A program made the position numbers and the translations under genes. 64,000 nucleotides of DNA from positions 95,779-159,778 of the forward strand of contig JASSUL010000006.1 of assembly GCA_031963005.1 (NCBI GenBank), written 5' to 3'. Position 1 is the first letter of the stretch. Each line of letters opens with the position of its first letter. Shown here piece by piece: positions 36,484 to 46,028 of the stretch. The notes under the pieces are model-generated. The model worked only from the letters and a program-made list of their open reading frames with translations, searched no databases and had not been told where the DNA came from. The stretch comes from JASSUD01 sp031963005 (GTDB lineage: Bacteria; Pseudomonadota; Gammaproteobacteria; Burkholderiales; Burkholderiaceae).

Positions 36484-38157
36484 TCAATTTTCAATGACAG
36501 AGTTAACGCTTTCCTCGCTAGCTGCATCCACTGTTTTTTTAGTTCTACGTCGTCGTGGTTTTTTGACTGTGCTTTCTATGTCGTCAGACTTTGTAGTCTG
36601 CGCAGTTTTAGGGCGCGATGCTTGTTCGAGGAATTCTGCGCGTTCTTCTGGAGGGGTCTGGATGAAAGCGGTCCACCATTGTCCGAGTTCTTCGTTGAGT
36701 TCTCCCGCCTCGCAACGGAGCAAGAGAAAATCATAAGCCGCTCTAAACCGAGGATGCTCTAAGAGCCTAGTAGCACTGCGCCCTCGTTTTTCAAGGCGGG
36801 GCTGCATATCCCAAATGATACGCATGTCGCCGATATACCGTTTTCGAAGAGCGAGTTGCTCGGTTTGTATGGAAAGGGTATCGTTGATCGCGATATTTAG
36901 CGCGGGAATCGCGTTGTGTCCTTGCTGGCGCGTTTTTTCCCAACGAGAGCGTACTTCATGCCATAAAAGCGCGGCAAATAAGAAGCTGGGGGAGATAGAT
37001 TTACCGCTGTGTATACGGGTATCTGTCCGAGAGAGTGCTAATGTGAAAAACCGCGCATCTTGCGGGGCTTCCAGGACTTCATCTAAGAGCGGCAAGATGC
37101 CGTGGTGGAGTCCCTCTGCACGCAAGCGTTGTAGGCAGTTGAGGGCGTGTCCGCACAGCAGCAGTTTGAGGACTTCATCGAAAAGTCGCGCAGCAGGAAC
37201 GCTACGAATATGCTCAGCTAATTCTCGTATCGGTGCGCTGGTTTCCGGAGCCATTTCAAAGCCCAGTTTTGCAGCGAAACGTATGGCGCGTAGCATACGC
37301 ATGGGGTCTTCGCGATATCGCGTGGCGGGATCTCCGATCATGCGTAAAACACGGTTATCCACATCGGCAATGCCGTTGTAATAATCGACAATCGTCTGTG
37401 TTTTAGGATCGTAATACATAGCGTTGACTGTAAAGTCTCTACGCGCAACGTCTTCATGTTGGCTGCCCCATACATTGTCACGGACTATCAGTCCATCGGC
37501 ATTGACAAGATGGGTGCTGGGTTCCACTCTAAAGCCGCGCCTAGCGCGTCGCGATGGGCCTGACGACGGAAGGTATTTTGAAAATAGCGGGGCTTTGCGT
37601 TCTGTAGAGGGTGCAGCAGGGGCATCTTGTGCAGAAGCTTGTAGTGAAGTGCGAAACGTGGAAACTTCAATAATTTCCTGTCCAAATTGCACATGCACAA
37701 TTTGAAAGCGCCGTCCAATTAACAACGCGCGACGAAATAAAACTTGCACTTGGGCAGGGGTGGCGTTGGTGGCGATATCAAAGTCTTTGGGTTTCATGCC
37801 TAGTAAAAGGTCACGTACGGCTCCTCCGACAATAAACGCGTAATAGCCCTTTGCTTGTAAGGTTTGAACCACCTTTAGTGCATTAGGAGAGATCAGACTC
37901 AGATCAATATGATGTCTCTCAACAGGCACTTTGGCAGGATTCCCTGCATCTCCTGGCAAAGTATCCCGCCGTTGTTTGGGGCTTCTAGGCTTTATAGAAT
38001 GCACGAGATGGTAGGGTGCCGATAAGGGATGATTTTTTCCAAATAGGAATCGGGACACGGGGCGCGCCAATACGTAAATCAGGTATAACACTGCGTGTAG
38101 TGGCATAGTTATCCATCGCAAAGAATCCTTTAGCCAAAGGATTTTTGTCTGTTTCAT
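36484..38157 (-). CDS. pcnB: Poly(A) polymerase I
   Basis: PcnB adds 3' poly(A) tails to RNA and marks it for decay. The 557 residues contain the nucleotidyltransferase signature YAFIVGGAVRDLLLGMKPKDFDIATNA, the RRFQIVHVQFG segment, DFTVNAMYYD, and RAIRFAAKLGFEM of the RNA-binding region, then a basic tail (KKPRRRRTKK). The N-terminus is longer than usual and includes a hydrophobic stretch (PLHAVLYLIYVLARPV), and there is an extra Ser/Pro/Ala block after VSTFRTSLQ. An ATG 17 codons downstream (MPLHAV) is a possible start. The order hda, HAD hydrolase, pcnB is shared with Burkholderia; the usual folK is absent after it. Confidence 0.93.
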   Translation of the reverse strand: MKQTKILWLKDSLRWITMPLHAVLYLIYVLARPVSRFLFGKNHPLSAPYHLVHSIKPRSPKQRRDTLPGDAGNPAKVPVERHHIDLSLISPNALKVVQTLQAKGYYAFIVGGAVRDLLLGMKPKDFDIATNATPAQVQVLFRRALLIGRRFQIVHVQFGQEIIEVSTFRTSLQASAQDAPAAPSTERKAPLFSKYLPSSGPSRRARRGFRVEPSTHLVNADGLIVRDNVWGSQHEDVARRDFTVNAMYYDPKTQTIVDYYNGIADVDNRVLRMIGDPATRYREDPMRMLRAIRFAAKLGFEMAPETSAPIRELAEHIRSVPAARLFDEVLKLLLCGHALNCLQRLRAEGLHHGILPLLDEVLEAPQDARFFTLALSRTDTRIHSGKSISPSFLFAALLWHEVRSRWEKTRQQGHNAIPALNIAINDTLSIQTEQLALRKRYIGDMRIIWDMQPRLEKRGRSATRLLEHPRFRAAYDFLLLRCEAGELNEELGQWWTAFIQTPPEERAEFLEQASRPKTAQTTKSDDIESTVKKPRRRRTKKTVDAASEESVNSVIEN

Positions 38158-38377
38158 AGAGTTTTTGCTCCAAACTATGTCGGTATATTTCTTAGAACCC
38201 TTTTGGAAGATACTAAACAGATTCTAAAAGTGCCACGATAGGCGGCACTTTGCTAAGAGCCTGTCAAAATACTAAATAGACTCTACGAAGGGCAAAGAAA
38301 ACGTGATGCACATTTTACGTGCATCTTCTTCTGCAGCATGGGGGCAGTCGGTATGACCTTATGCTATCACCGTGCTG
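38158..38377. other. Spacer with two hairpins and short dispersed repeats
   Basis: One hairpin, AAAGTGCC/GGCACTTT (about 38228-38252), and another, GATGCAC/GTGCATC (about 38309-38331), lie between the HAD gene and pcnB. The second, read on the minus strand, is followed by ACGTTTTCTTT and may terminate the HAD gene. AACAGATTCTAAA (38218) and CTAAGAGCCTGT (38259) are fragments of a motif found at many gene ends in this window. Confidence 0.5.
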
Positions 38378-39079
38378 CTATTTAAAAAGATCCAGAATGC
38401 GCCAATTTTTTTGCTCGGCGTGGGCGCGCAGAGTGGCATCTGGATTGGTCGCAACCGGATGGGTGACGCGTTCCAATAAAGGAAGATCATTGACCGAGTC
38501 GCTATAAAAATAGCTAGAGGTAAAGTGACTCCACTCTTTCTGCAGCGCCTGTAGCCAAGCGGTGACACGATGTATTTTACCTTCGCGATAACTGGGTATG
38601 CCTTCAACCTCTCCGGTGTAAACCGCCAGCGGATCATTATCTAGCGTAGCAGGTTGTGTGGCAATTAAATGCGTTATACCCAATTCAGCGGCAATAGGGC
38701 CTGTAACAAAGTGATTCGTCGCCGTGACGATACAACAAAGCGCACCTTGTGCCTGATGGTGCGCAATGAGTTTGCGTGCGGCAGGTTGGATTGCTGGCTG
38801 TATCACTTGACGCATAAATTCTTGGTGCCAAGCGTCGAGTTGCGCGCGTGGGTAGAGTGCAAGTGGCGCAAGTGCGATGCGTAAATAGGCGTAAATATCG
38901 AGGCAACCTGCTTGGTAGTCTGCGTAAAAACGCGCATTTTGGGCCTGAAATGTCACGCTATCGACCAAACCTAGAGCAACCATAAAACGACCCCACTCAT
39001 AATCACTATCGAGCGGTAGGAGCGTGTGGTCAAGGTCAAATAAGGCGAGCGTCGTGTTTGGTGAGGTCATGAAGGTCAT
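38378..39079 (-). CDS. HAD-IB family phosphatase (SerB-like)
   Basis: A 233-residue haloacid-dehalogenase hydrolase of subfamily IB. Motif I is ALFDLDHTLLPLDSDYEWG with the nucleophile/acid-base Asp pair, motif II is IVTATNHFVTGPIA, and motif III/IV is the GKIHRV...YSDSVNDLPLLE stretch. Relatives in Burkholderia sit in the same place between hda and pcnB and are annotated as phosphoserine phosphatase-like; the true substrate is not shown by sequence. An ATG three codons downstream (39070) is an equally good start. Confidence 0.88.
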   Translation of the reverse strand: MTFMTSPNTTLALFDLDHTLLPLDSDYEWGRFMVALGLVDSVTFQAQNARFYADYQAGCLDIYAYLRIALAPLALYPRAQLDAWHQEFMRQVIQPAIQPAARKLIAHHQAQGALCCIVTATNHFVTGPIAAELGITHLIATQPATLDNDPLAVYTGEVEGIPSYREGKIHRVTAWLQALQKEWSHFTSSYFYSDSVNDLPLLERVTHPVATNPDATLRAHAEQKNWRILDLFK

Positions 39080-39132
39080 GGGCTGGATTTTACTGCAATG
39101 CGGGGAGGGTATTCTGGCTGGGCATGGAATGT

Positions 39133-39942
39133 CTACTCTGCATGGGATTGATCCAAAAAGGTCCGTAGCAAAGGTAGCGTAACCACCCGATTTTGCTCTA
39201 GAGAAAAACGGCTTAGTGCATGGAGTAGCGCCATCAGGCTAGACATATCGCGCTTAAAATGCACTAGCATATACGTCCCTATTTGTTCGGACAGCGTAAA
39301 TCCCAGCGTATGAGCGGCACGTTGTAGTGCTTCCATTTTGCCTTCATCGTTGAGGGGCTCCACTTGAAAGATGCGTCCCCATGCCAAGCGGCTACGTAGA
39401 TCATCTCGAATATAGAGTTCTGATGGAGGGGCATCGCCGGCGACTATAAAAACACCGTGTGAGGGCGAATGCTCTGTTTGGTGCGCTTGAAACTGATTAA
39501 ACAAATGGAAAGCTGCAATTTGCTGCTCTTGAGAAAAGTGATGACAATCGTCTAACGCATAGAGCACGACATCAGGATCAAAATTAAAATGGGCTGGGCT
39601 GCTTTGTGGGGTCAATAAACGCACGGTATGTGCTGCCGTGCGTTGGCTGAGCGCTTGCAGTAAATGCGAGCGGCCCACGCCTTTGTCGCCCCATAAATAG
39701 AGGGTACGTTCATGAACTGTAAAGGGATTTTCTGTAATCGCAGTCGGGATTGGTTGCTGTTCGTTGGCGCAGAGGGATGCCGCTTCTTCATTAGACCGTT
39801 CTAAATGGTCCACCCAAGGTGCGCTGAGTGCGTTTAGATGTGTTAACAGTTCTAGATTGTTGCCTGCTATGAAATGATCAAACGTAGCGAAGCAGGGGAG
39901 ACGAAAATCCAGTAAAAGCTGTTGGGGCGAAGAAGTGTGCAT
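39133..39942 (-). CDS. hda: DnaA-related regulatory protein Hda
   Basis: Hda binds the sliding clamp and triggers hydrolysis of DnaA-bound ATP, preventing re-initiation. The 269-residue product starts with the clamp-binding type motif QQLLLDF, followed by FDHFIAGNN. It has a DnaA-like Walker A region LYLWGDKGVGRSHLLQAL, VVLYALDDCHHF (Walker B), and DLRSRLAWGRIFQVEPL (sensor/arginine finger). A Glu/Asn/Pro-rich loop of about 25 residues (after APWVDHLER) is larger than in relatives. ATG 39942 is chosen; an upstream in-frame start would add 36 unlike residues. purM, its usual upstream neighbour, is missing. Confidence 0.92.
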   Translation of the reverse strand: MHTSSPQQLLLDFRLPCFATFDHFIAGNNLELLTHLNALSAPWVDHLERSNEEAASLCANEQQPIPTAITENPFTVHERTLYLWGDKGVGRSHLLQALSQRTAAHTVRLLTPQSSPAHFNFDPDVVLYALDDCHHFSQEQQIAAFHLFNQFQAHQTEHSPSHGVFIVAGDAPPSELYIRDDLRSRLAWGRIFQVEPLNDEGKMEALQRAAHTLGFTLSEQIGTYMLVHFKRDMSSLMALLHALSRFSLEQNRVVTLPLLRTFLDQSHAE

Positions 39943-40360
39943 AAAAATACGTAGGTTGACTAGAGTATTTCTAAAATGATCTGCAACTTTGTCATCTCCC
40001 GCTTGGCCGTTATTGTACTGTCTGCGCGGGGATTTCGCGTTGCAAATCATTTTAAAAATGCGCTATAACATCAGGCTAAAAGCATCTAAAGTAGCGACGA
40101 TTAATGAGTGATTGCACACACAGAAAAGCCAAGCAATGATCATCAAAATCGGCTTTCAGCAGATTCTCTCTATTGGTTAACTCATGCAATACAATGGAAT
40201 CTAAAGCCAGCGGTGCAATACTAGCAGCACAAGCAGCGCATTTGCGCGTTGTGATAGAAGTATTTTTTAAAAAGAGCTTCTATAAATAATGCCGTAAGAA
40301 TCTGTTCCGGGAAGTCCCTCACTTTACATAATTGGCGTCTATTTCTTTTATATATACCGC
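39943..40360. other. Divergent intergenic region between hda and metX
   Basis: The 418-bp region must carry promoters for both genes. It includes a short frame (40195-40290, MESKASGAILAAQAA...) with no recognisable relative, and one copy of the dispersed motif TAAGAATCTGTTC (40288). I looked for a SAM-type riboswitch upstream of metX and saw no convincing one. Confidence 0.45.
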
Positions 40361-41662
40361 ATGACAAATAGATCTGTTGGGCCAGTGTGCCCGTATACCT
40401 TGCATTTTTCTGAGCCACTGACTTTGCAAAGTGGAAATACCTTGGCGGGCTACGATTTAGTAGTGGAAACCTATGGCACGCTCAATGCTCAAGGTTCTAA
40501 TGCGGTTTTAGTGTGCCATGCACTGAATGCTTCACACCATGTAGCGGGATATTACGAACATACTCCGAGTGCAGTAGGGTGGTGGGACAATATGGTCGGG
40601 CCAGGCAAACCGATCGATACAGAGCGATTTTTTGTTATCGGAGTGAATAATCTAGGTTCTTGCTTTGGTTCTACTGGACCCATGAGTATCAACCCTGAAA
40701 CACAACAACCTTATGGAGCGGATTTCCCCTTTGTTACGGTCGAAGATTGGGTCCACGCGCAGGCGCGGGTTGCAGATCATTTAAAGATTACCCGTTTTGC
40801 CGCGGTGATCGGCGGTAGTCTCGGAGGGATGCAGGCACTTGCTTGGAGTGTGTTGTATCCGAAACGTGTGCGCAATGCCGTGATTATCGCGTCTACCCCT
40901 AAATTGAGTGCCCAGAATATCGCCTTTAATGAGATTGCGCGTAGCGCGATTTTGTCTGATCCAGACTTTCATGGAGGACATTACTACGCGCATAAAACGA
41001 AGCCGCGTTGTGGTTTGCGTGTAGCGCGTATGATTGGGCATGTCACGTATTTATCCAATGATGATCTCACGGCCCGATTTGGCAGATCGCGTCGTGGGAT
41101 GCGTATTCCTGCGACTCAACACGCGACATTCGCATCAAAACCGCAGTCTGCGCTCAATGCGAAAGACACGCAGGTTCAGACGGAGCCCGCAGAGGGCGTG
41201 CTAAACAAGATCACGGCGGATTCGCTCGCTATGCTTCAGAAGGATATGGCCTATCGGTTTAGCTTTGACGCGGAGTTTGAAGTCGAATCGTATTTGCGTC
41301 ATCAAGCGGATAAATTTGCCGATTATTTTGATGCAAATACCTATTTACTGAATACGCGTGCGCTGGATTATTTTGACCCTGCTCGAGACTATGACGGCGA
41401 CCTGGCTGCTGTTTTGGCGGATACGCAAGCTGCGTATTTAGTGGTGTCTTTTACGACCGATTGGCGTTTTTCCAGTGCACGCTCTCATGAATTAGTGAAA
41501 GCTTTGTTGGATAACCAGCGGCCCATATCGTATGCGGAAGTCGATGCGCCGAATGGGCACGATGCTTTTTTACTAGAGGATCCTCGTTATCACGGGGTAG
41601 TGCGGGCGTATTTCTCACGCATTGCGCAGGAGATTGCACAAGAAGAGGTGGACCATGTCTAA
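40361..41662 (+). CDS. metX: Homoserine O-acyltransferase MetX, with an insertion
   Basis: An alpha/beta-hydrolase enzyme that activates homoserine (acetyl or succinyl transfer) in methionine synthesis. The nucleophile elbow GGSLGGMQALAW, the oxyanion region NNLGSCFGSTGP, the acid VVSFTTDWRFSS and the catalytic His in DAPNGHDAFL are all present. It has 433 residues instead of about 380: about 50 extra residues (about 245-292, Gln/Thr/Ala-rich) lie between LTARFGR and the conserved YRFSFDAEFEVESYL. The stop overlaps metW by 8 nt. The acyl donor cannot be told from these motifs. Confidence 0.94.
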   Translation: MTNRSVGPVCPYTLHFSEPLTLQSGNTLAGYDLVVETYGTLNAQGSNAVLVCHALNASHHVAGYYEHTPSAVGWWDNMVGPGKPIDTERFFVIGVNNLGSCFGSTGPMSINPETQQPYGADFPFVTVEDWVHAQARVADHLKITRFAAVIGGSLGGMQALAWSVLYPKRVRNAVIIASTPKLSAQNIAFNEIARSAILSDPDFHGGHYYAHKTKPRCGLRVARMIGHVTYLSNDDLTARFGRSRRGMRIPATQHATFASKPQSALNAKDTQVQTEPAEGVLNKITADSLAMLQKDMAYRFSFDAEFEVESYLRHQADKFADYFDANTYLLNTRALDYFDPARDYDGDLAAVLADTQAAYLVVSFTTDWRFSSARSHELVKALLDNQRPISYAEVDAPNGHDAFLLEDPRYHGVVRAYFSRIAQEIAQEEVDHV

Positions 41663-42293
41663 GGCAGCAAACGTTCTTTCGGTAACCGGCTTTTCTTCTA
41701 AAGAAGCGTGCGCGCCTCGTGCGGATTTTCGTGAAATGGCACGTTGGGTCGAGCCTCACTCGCGTGTGTTAGACCTAGGATGTGGGGAAGGCATGCTGCT
41801 AGCGTGGTTGAGTCAAACGCGCAATGTGCAGGGCCTAGGTATTGAGCTGCAAGATGCAGGTGTGCTGGGTTGTTTAGAAAAAGGCGTTTCTGTCGTTCAG
41901 CAAGATTTAGAAAATGGGTTGCGGCTTTTCGAAGATCAAAGCTTCGATCTAGCCATTTTGTCGCAAACCTTGCAAACCATCCACCATACCACCGCTATTT
42001 TGCGGGAGATGGTGCGCGTGGCTCGCAGATGCATCGTCTCTTTTCCTAATTTTGGATACTGGCCGCATCGCTTATCCGTATTACGAGGGCGTATGCCGGT
42101 ATCGAAATCCCTGCCTTATCAGTGGCATAACACGCCGAATGTGCGCGTACTGACTGTCGACGATTTTGAGGTATTAGCCCCCGAAATAGGGCTGAAGATC
42201 CTAGATCGCATCGTACTGCATGAAGGAAAAGTGATCCACTGGGGAGCAAATTGGCGTGCGAGTTTGGCGGCCTATCATGTGCAAAAGGCTTGA
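41655..42293 (+). CDS. metW: Methionine biosynthesis protein MetW
   Basis: MetW is a SAM-binding methyltransferase-fold protein that is co-transcribed with metX and is needed with it in several proteobacteria. The 212 residues show VLDLGCGEGMLLAWL (motif I), GIELQDAGV, VVQQDLENGLRLF, DLAILSQTLQ, and IVSFPNFGYWPHRLSVLRGRMP. The start codon overlaps the end of metX by 8 nt and is preferred to an upstream frame start at 41622. The order metX-metW-ampG is as in Burkholderia. Confidence 0.95.
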   Translation: MSKAANVLSVTGFSSKEACAPRADFREMARWVEPHSRVLDLGCGEGMLLAWLSQTRNVQGLGIELQDAGVLGCLEKGVSVVQQDLENGLRLFEDQSFDLAILSQTLQTIHHTTAILREMVRVARRCIVSFPNFGYWPHRLSVLRGRMPVSKSLPYQWHNTPNVRVLTVDDFEVLAPEIGLKILDRIVLHEGKVIHWGANWRASLAAYHVQKA

Positions 42294-42552
42294 TGTTGAA
42301 TAAACCGCTTTTGCAAAGCGGAGCCCATTGTACAGCTTCCAAAATGAAGAGCAGTATGCTTAGTAAAAGATCCTCTGATAGCTCGATGACCCTGCTTTTA
42401 AGAAAAAGTCGGCTACCCAACTTTGCCAATATTTACTAGGATAGTCCGAGAATGCAAACAGATTTCCAGATCGCTGGTATTCTGTTTTTAGCTTGCTAAC
42501 GCCCCCTTTTGATCATGTTTTTAGGCAGGTTTGCCTGTCAAAACTTGGATTC

Positions 42553-42735
42553 TAAGAGCCTGTTCATAATCTCCAGCAATCACCCTTAAGGCGGTAATGT
42601 TGGGGTTCCGTATTTAATTCAATTCGTCACCCCAAGCTACGAAAAATGCCAAAAAATGGTAGTTTGGGGTGCGTTTTGGGTGATTTTGGAACCCCAACAC
42701 AACCCGCTTTTGAAGATCGTGAACAGGTTCTAAGG
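42553..42735. repeat. MITE-like palindromic repeat, family C (copy C1)
   Basis: Terminal inverted repeats CTAAGAGCCTGTTCATAATC (42553) and the complement of CTTAGAACCTGTTCACGATC (to 42735) enclose inner inverted arms based on GTTGGGGTTCC. The centre contains TCACCCCAAGCTACGAAAAA. It matches copy C2 at 53454-53605 in arms and centre. The element ends about 30 bp before the ampG start and therefore probably provides the ampG leader. No coding capacity; a longer frame entering ampG from inside it is not credible. Confidence 0.85.
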
Positions 42736-42765
42736 GGCTTTTTCTTTTTCTTTGGTTTGATATTC

Positions 42766-44037
42766 ATGACGGTTCCCAGCCGATACCGTACGTATTTGAA
42801 CGTCCGCTTTTTGCGTTGCATCCTGTTAGGTTTTAGCTCGGGGCTGCCTTTATTTGTACTCGTCAATCTGGTGCAAGCGTGGCTGAGCTCTGAAGGGGTC
42901 GATATTGAAACCATTGGCCTCTTTGCGCTGATCCAATTTCCCTATACCTGGAAGTTTTTATGGGCGCCGCTCATGGATCGTTTTAGCTTACGTTTCATGG
43001 GGTGGATGCCGGGCCGACGCCGAGGATGGGCCTTGCTTACGCAAGTCATGGTGATGATCGGTATTGCCTTGCTCGGTCAGGTTTCGCCGCGCCATGCAAT
43101 GTGGGCGGTAGTAGCCGTAGCATTAGGGCTAGCGTTGAGCAGTGCAAGTCAAGATATTGTGCTTGATGCGTGGCGGCGTGAGCAATTAGATGAGCGTGAA
43201 CAGGGCTTAGGGGCAGCCATGTACGTCAATGCTTATAAGATGGCTAGCCTCGTGCCAGGTTCTTTATCGTTTATTTTGGCCGATCATTTGCCATGGTCTA
43301 TGGTATTTGGGGTGACAGCAGTCTTTATGCTCCCAGGCCTTCTCTGCACGCTGCTAAGTACAGAGCCTGCAGTGCAAGGGAGCCCTCCAAGAAGTTTGCT
43401 CGACGCGGTGGTCTTGCCTTTTCGCGAATTTATTGCGCGCGATGGGTGGGGCGGTGCGCTGTGGATCCTAGCGTTTATCTTTCTCTATCGGCTAGGCGAT
43501 AGTATGGCCACATCATTAGCGACGCCATTTTTTCTCGATATCGGATTTAGCAAGACCCAAATTGGCACAGTGGCTAAGGTAGGGGGACTTTGGGCTAGTG
43601 TATTAGGAGGATTGGTCGGCGGCGTTTTATTGTTACGCATCGGCATTACGCGCGGTTTATGGATTTTTGGACTAGCTCAGTGGTCGGCAATTTTTGGATT
43701 CATATGGCTTGCAACGCAAGGGCCGACTATCCTAGGACTCGCCATCGTCATGTGCTTCGAAACCTTTAGTGTAGGCTTGGGATTATCCGCATTTACCGCC
43801 TACTTAGCGACAGTGACCGATCCGCGCTATACCGCTACGCAATTTGCCCTTTTTACCAGCCTAGCAGCGGTACCTCGCACGGTGATCAATGGATTAACCG
43901 GCTATATCGTGGCCTATACCGGCTGGTTTAATTTTTTCTGTATCTGCGCAGCGCTTGCGCTGCCCGGCATGCTGCTCTTGAGAAAAATTGCGCCATGGCA
44001 TGCTGCTGATAAACCGTCTAGTCGTAGTGTGAGGTGA
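42766..44037 (+). CDS. ampG: AmpG-type muropeptide permease (MFS)
   Basis: An inner-membrane major-facilitator protein of about 423 residues and 12-14 membrane segments. The AmpG family is recognisable from FSSGLPLFVLVNLVQAWL, IGLFALIQFPYTWKFLWAPL and MDRF near the start, ALSSASQDIVLDAWRRE in the second quarter, and LATVTDPRYTATQFALFTSL and VINGLTGYIVAYTGW near the end. It imports GlcNAc-anhMurNAc peptides for cell-wall recycling. ATG 42766 (MTVPSRYRTYL) is chosen because the longer frame is encoded by repeat C1. It sits behind metX-metW. Confidence 0.9.
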   Translation: MTVPSRYRTYLNVRFLRCILLGFSSGLPLFVLVNLVQAWLSSEGVDIETIGLFALIQFPYTWKFLWAPLMDRFSLRFMGWMPGRRRGWALLTQVMVMIGIALLGQVSPRHAMWAVVAVALGLALSSASQDIVLDAWRREQLDEREQGLGAAMYVNAYKMASLVPGSLSFILADHLPWSMVFGVTAVFMLPGLLCTLLSTEPAVQGSPPRSLLDAVVLPFREFIARDGWGGALWILAFIFLYRLGDSMATSLATPFFLDIGFSKTQIGTVAKVGGLWASVLGGLVGGVLLLRIGITRGLWIFGLAQWSAIFGFIWLATQGPTILGLAIVMCFETFSVGLGLSAFTAYLATVTDPRYTATQFALFTSLAAVPRTVINGLTGYIVAYTGWFNFFCICAALALPGMLLLRKIAPWHAADKPSSRSVR

Positions 44038-44075
44038 TCTTTTTTTTAAAAAATAGAACAGAATAAAAAAACGGA

Positions 44076-44501
44076 TTAAACCTTAAGTTTCCAAGGGTTG
44101 ATAATTGGTAAACACGCCGCCTGAAATGGGTTGATATCGCGGGTGGCTACAATTAATCCATTGGCGGCCGCAATCGCTGCGATATATCCGTCAGGGGTGG
44201 AGATTGCTAGGCCATCCACGCGTGCCTTTGCCTTCAGGTCAGCATATGCTTGCGTGCATTTAAAATCAAATGCCAGTATGCGCCCAGTGAACAAGGGCAG
44301 CACTCGCTTTTCCAATTTTTCATGCAGCTCAGTACGCCGCTTTCCAGCTGGCAGCAGCGCTACGCCAGTGCGCAACTCAGCAACTGTGATGGTAGATAGG
44401 AGAAGAGTCTCAAGTGATTGTGTGTTTATCTATTCAATCACGCAAGAATTGGGAGCATGATACAGCGGCTCTGAAATGACATTTGTATCAAGCAGAATCA
44501 T
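44076..44501 (-). pseudogene. PIN-domain toxin (VapC/FitB type) with an in-frame stop
   Basis: Read from ATG 44501, the frame gives MILLDTNVISEPLYHAPNSC, then VIE, an in-frame TAG at 44430-44432, then INTQSLETLLLSTITVAELRTGVALLPAGKRR and on to the end. Relatives have Trp (TGG) where this stop lies, so one G-to-A change broke the gene. The PIN acidic residues (LLDTN, VAEL, TPDGYIAA) are otherwise intact. A start at the internal Met would lack the first catalytic Asp. The start overlaps the antitoxin stop by ATGA, the usual operon layout. Confidence 0.85.
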
Positions 44502-44754
44502 TCAAAACTTACCGGCTTAGTGGGCGTCTTATCGCGTACTTGTTCGAACAAGGCAAACTCTTCATCGATCAGCTTCAGTTGTTGGCCAATATCAGCGAGC
44601 AGGGAACCTAGTTGTACTCGTCCATTTGGTCTCACTGTTGTTTCTAAAATATATCGTACCTCTGCTTCCATGCTGTGATTATGTTCGGCTGCGCGGAGGC
44701 ATAAGGCCCAATGCACTTTATCAGGTACGTTGCATATGTGGTTAATACACTCAT
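44498..44754 (-). pseudogene. Antitoxin (FitA/VapB type) with a 5' frameshift
   Basis: AGGAG and 8 nt precede ATG 44754, which reads MSVLT and then loses frame; two extra bases in CACATATGC shift it. The downstream frame is a good FitA-like protein: VPDKVHWALCLRAAEHNHSMEAEVRYILETT, then LGSLLADIGQQL and FEQVRDKTPTKPVSFE. The 44498-44754 length is 257 nt, not a multiple of three, which confirms the shift. An upstream in-frame ATG could still give a chimeric N-terminus, but the ribbon-helix-helix strand is disrupted. Confidence 0.78.
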
Positions 44755-45024
44755 CTTCAAATCTCCTAATATGAATGCAATGAAAGCATTTCATTATTTT
44801 GCAGACAATTATGTAATTAATCTGTCTCGATCTTATCGAGCAATTCATCGATTGATTGTATGGGCCTTATTAAAGGTGCGTCATTTGCAGGGTCTTTTTC
44901 GGTTTACATTCAAATACTGTTAGGTTTAAGCTTTTTTATCCCATAGTCGCAGTCGCAAGTGATTCAATGACTATAGTATCGAAGTGATGCAGAATTTTCT
45001 TAAAAAATGCGGTGCTAGTCTACT

Positions 45025-45993
45025 ATGCTGATTGATACTCATTGCCATTTGGATGCCCCTGCTTTTGATGCGGACCGTGAAGCGCTTGTTCAAGCGGCGC
45101 GCGGAGTCGGTGTGTCGTGCATCGTTGTACCTACGGTATCGCCTCATCGGTTTGAATATGTGCGTGCTCTTGCGCATCGTTTGCCTGGGGTGGTGTATGC
45201 GCTGGGGGTGCATCCTTGGTTTGTGCAACCTGAGAAGTTAGTGCGGGTGAGTCCAGAGTGTGCAATAGAGGGTCCATTTGAGAGATCTCAGGGATCAAAT
45301 GGCTCCAATGCTGATGCGCCTGCGTCTTGGCAAACTGATAGATTAAAAGACGCCATTGATGCACTGGCCTTAGCGCTTCGGCTGTATCGTGATGATCCTC
45401 GTTTAGTAGCTGTAGGAGAAATTGGCCTGGATGGAGGAATGCCTGGGTTAGATGCCGCCGCGCAGGATTATCTGTATACCGAACAGCTCAAGCTTGCGCG
45501 TGATTTTGATTTGCCAGTGCTGTGTCATGTGCATCGAGCGCAAGACCAGGTATTGAAAGCGCTGCGTCGCTTTGGGATACGGGAGGGTATTGCCCATGCC
45601 TTTAACGGCAGTATGCAGCAGGCCAAGGCATTTTTAGCGCAGGGTTTGAAACTAGGTTTTGGTGGACAGCCCACTTATCCGCGTGCGCAGCGTGTGCGTC
45701 GTTTAGTGGTTGAACTTCCGCTAGATGCGATCGTGTTAGAAACCGATGCGCCAGACCAGCCTCCTATGTGGTGTCGAACAAACCCGCCGCAATCCTGCGC
45801 ATCCCATCATACTGTGCTGACTGAAGCAGCTTCTGCCCCCTCTTTGACTGCTCCTCGCAATACCCCTGCTGAAGTCGCTCCCATAGCGCAGACTTTGGCC
45901 GATTTGCGCACTATAGACATAGATCAATTGGCATTGTGCACAACAGCCAATGCGTGCGCAGCCTTACCCCGTTTAAAGCACTTCCTCCGATAA
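45025..45993 (+). CDS. tatD: TatD-family metal-dependent deoxyribonuclease
   Basis: A TIM-barrel metallohydrolase with 3'-5' exonuclease activity in its family. MLIDTHCHLDAPAFD gives the H-x-H metal site; ALGVHPWF, AVGEIGLDGG (Glu), LPVLCHVHRAQ, IAHAFNGS and VLETDAPDQPP follow in order. At 322 residues it is about 60 longer than usual: extra residues occur before the GEIGLD strand (GSNADAPASWQTDR) and after ETDAP (Ser/Ala/Thr-rich). It is the first of a plus-strand run with comEC. Confidence 0.92.
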   Translation: MLIDTHCHLDAPAFDADREALVQAARGVGVSCIVVPTVSPHRFEYVRALAHRLPGVVYALGVHPWFVQPEKLVRVSPECAIEGPFERSQGSNGSNADAPASWQTDRLKDAIDALALALRLYRDDPRLVAVGEIGLDGGMPGLDAAAQDYLYTEQLKLARDFDLPVLCHVHRAQDQVLKALRRFGIREGIAHAFNGSMQQAKAFLAQGLKLGFGGQPTYPRAQRVRRLVVELPLDAIVLETDAPDQPPMWCRTNPPQSCASHHTVLTEAASAPSLTAPRNTPAEVAPIAQTLADLRTIDIDQLALCTTANACAALPRLKHFLR

Positions 45994-46028
45994 TGCTCCC
46001 TATCTAGTGTATCGGGTACAGCGTGGTG

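Noticed and set aside
39943..40360. SAM-type riboswitch upstream of metX
   Set aside because: No conserved riboswitch core or supporting pseudoknot could be drawn.
42646..42765. N-terminal extension of AmpG
   Set aside because: The 40 extra residues are translated from repeat C1; the AmpG family starts at the next Met.
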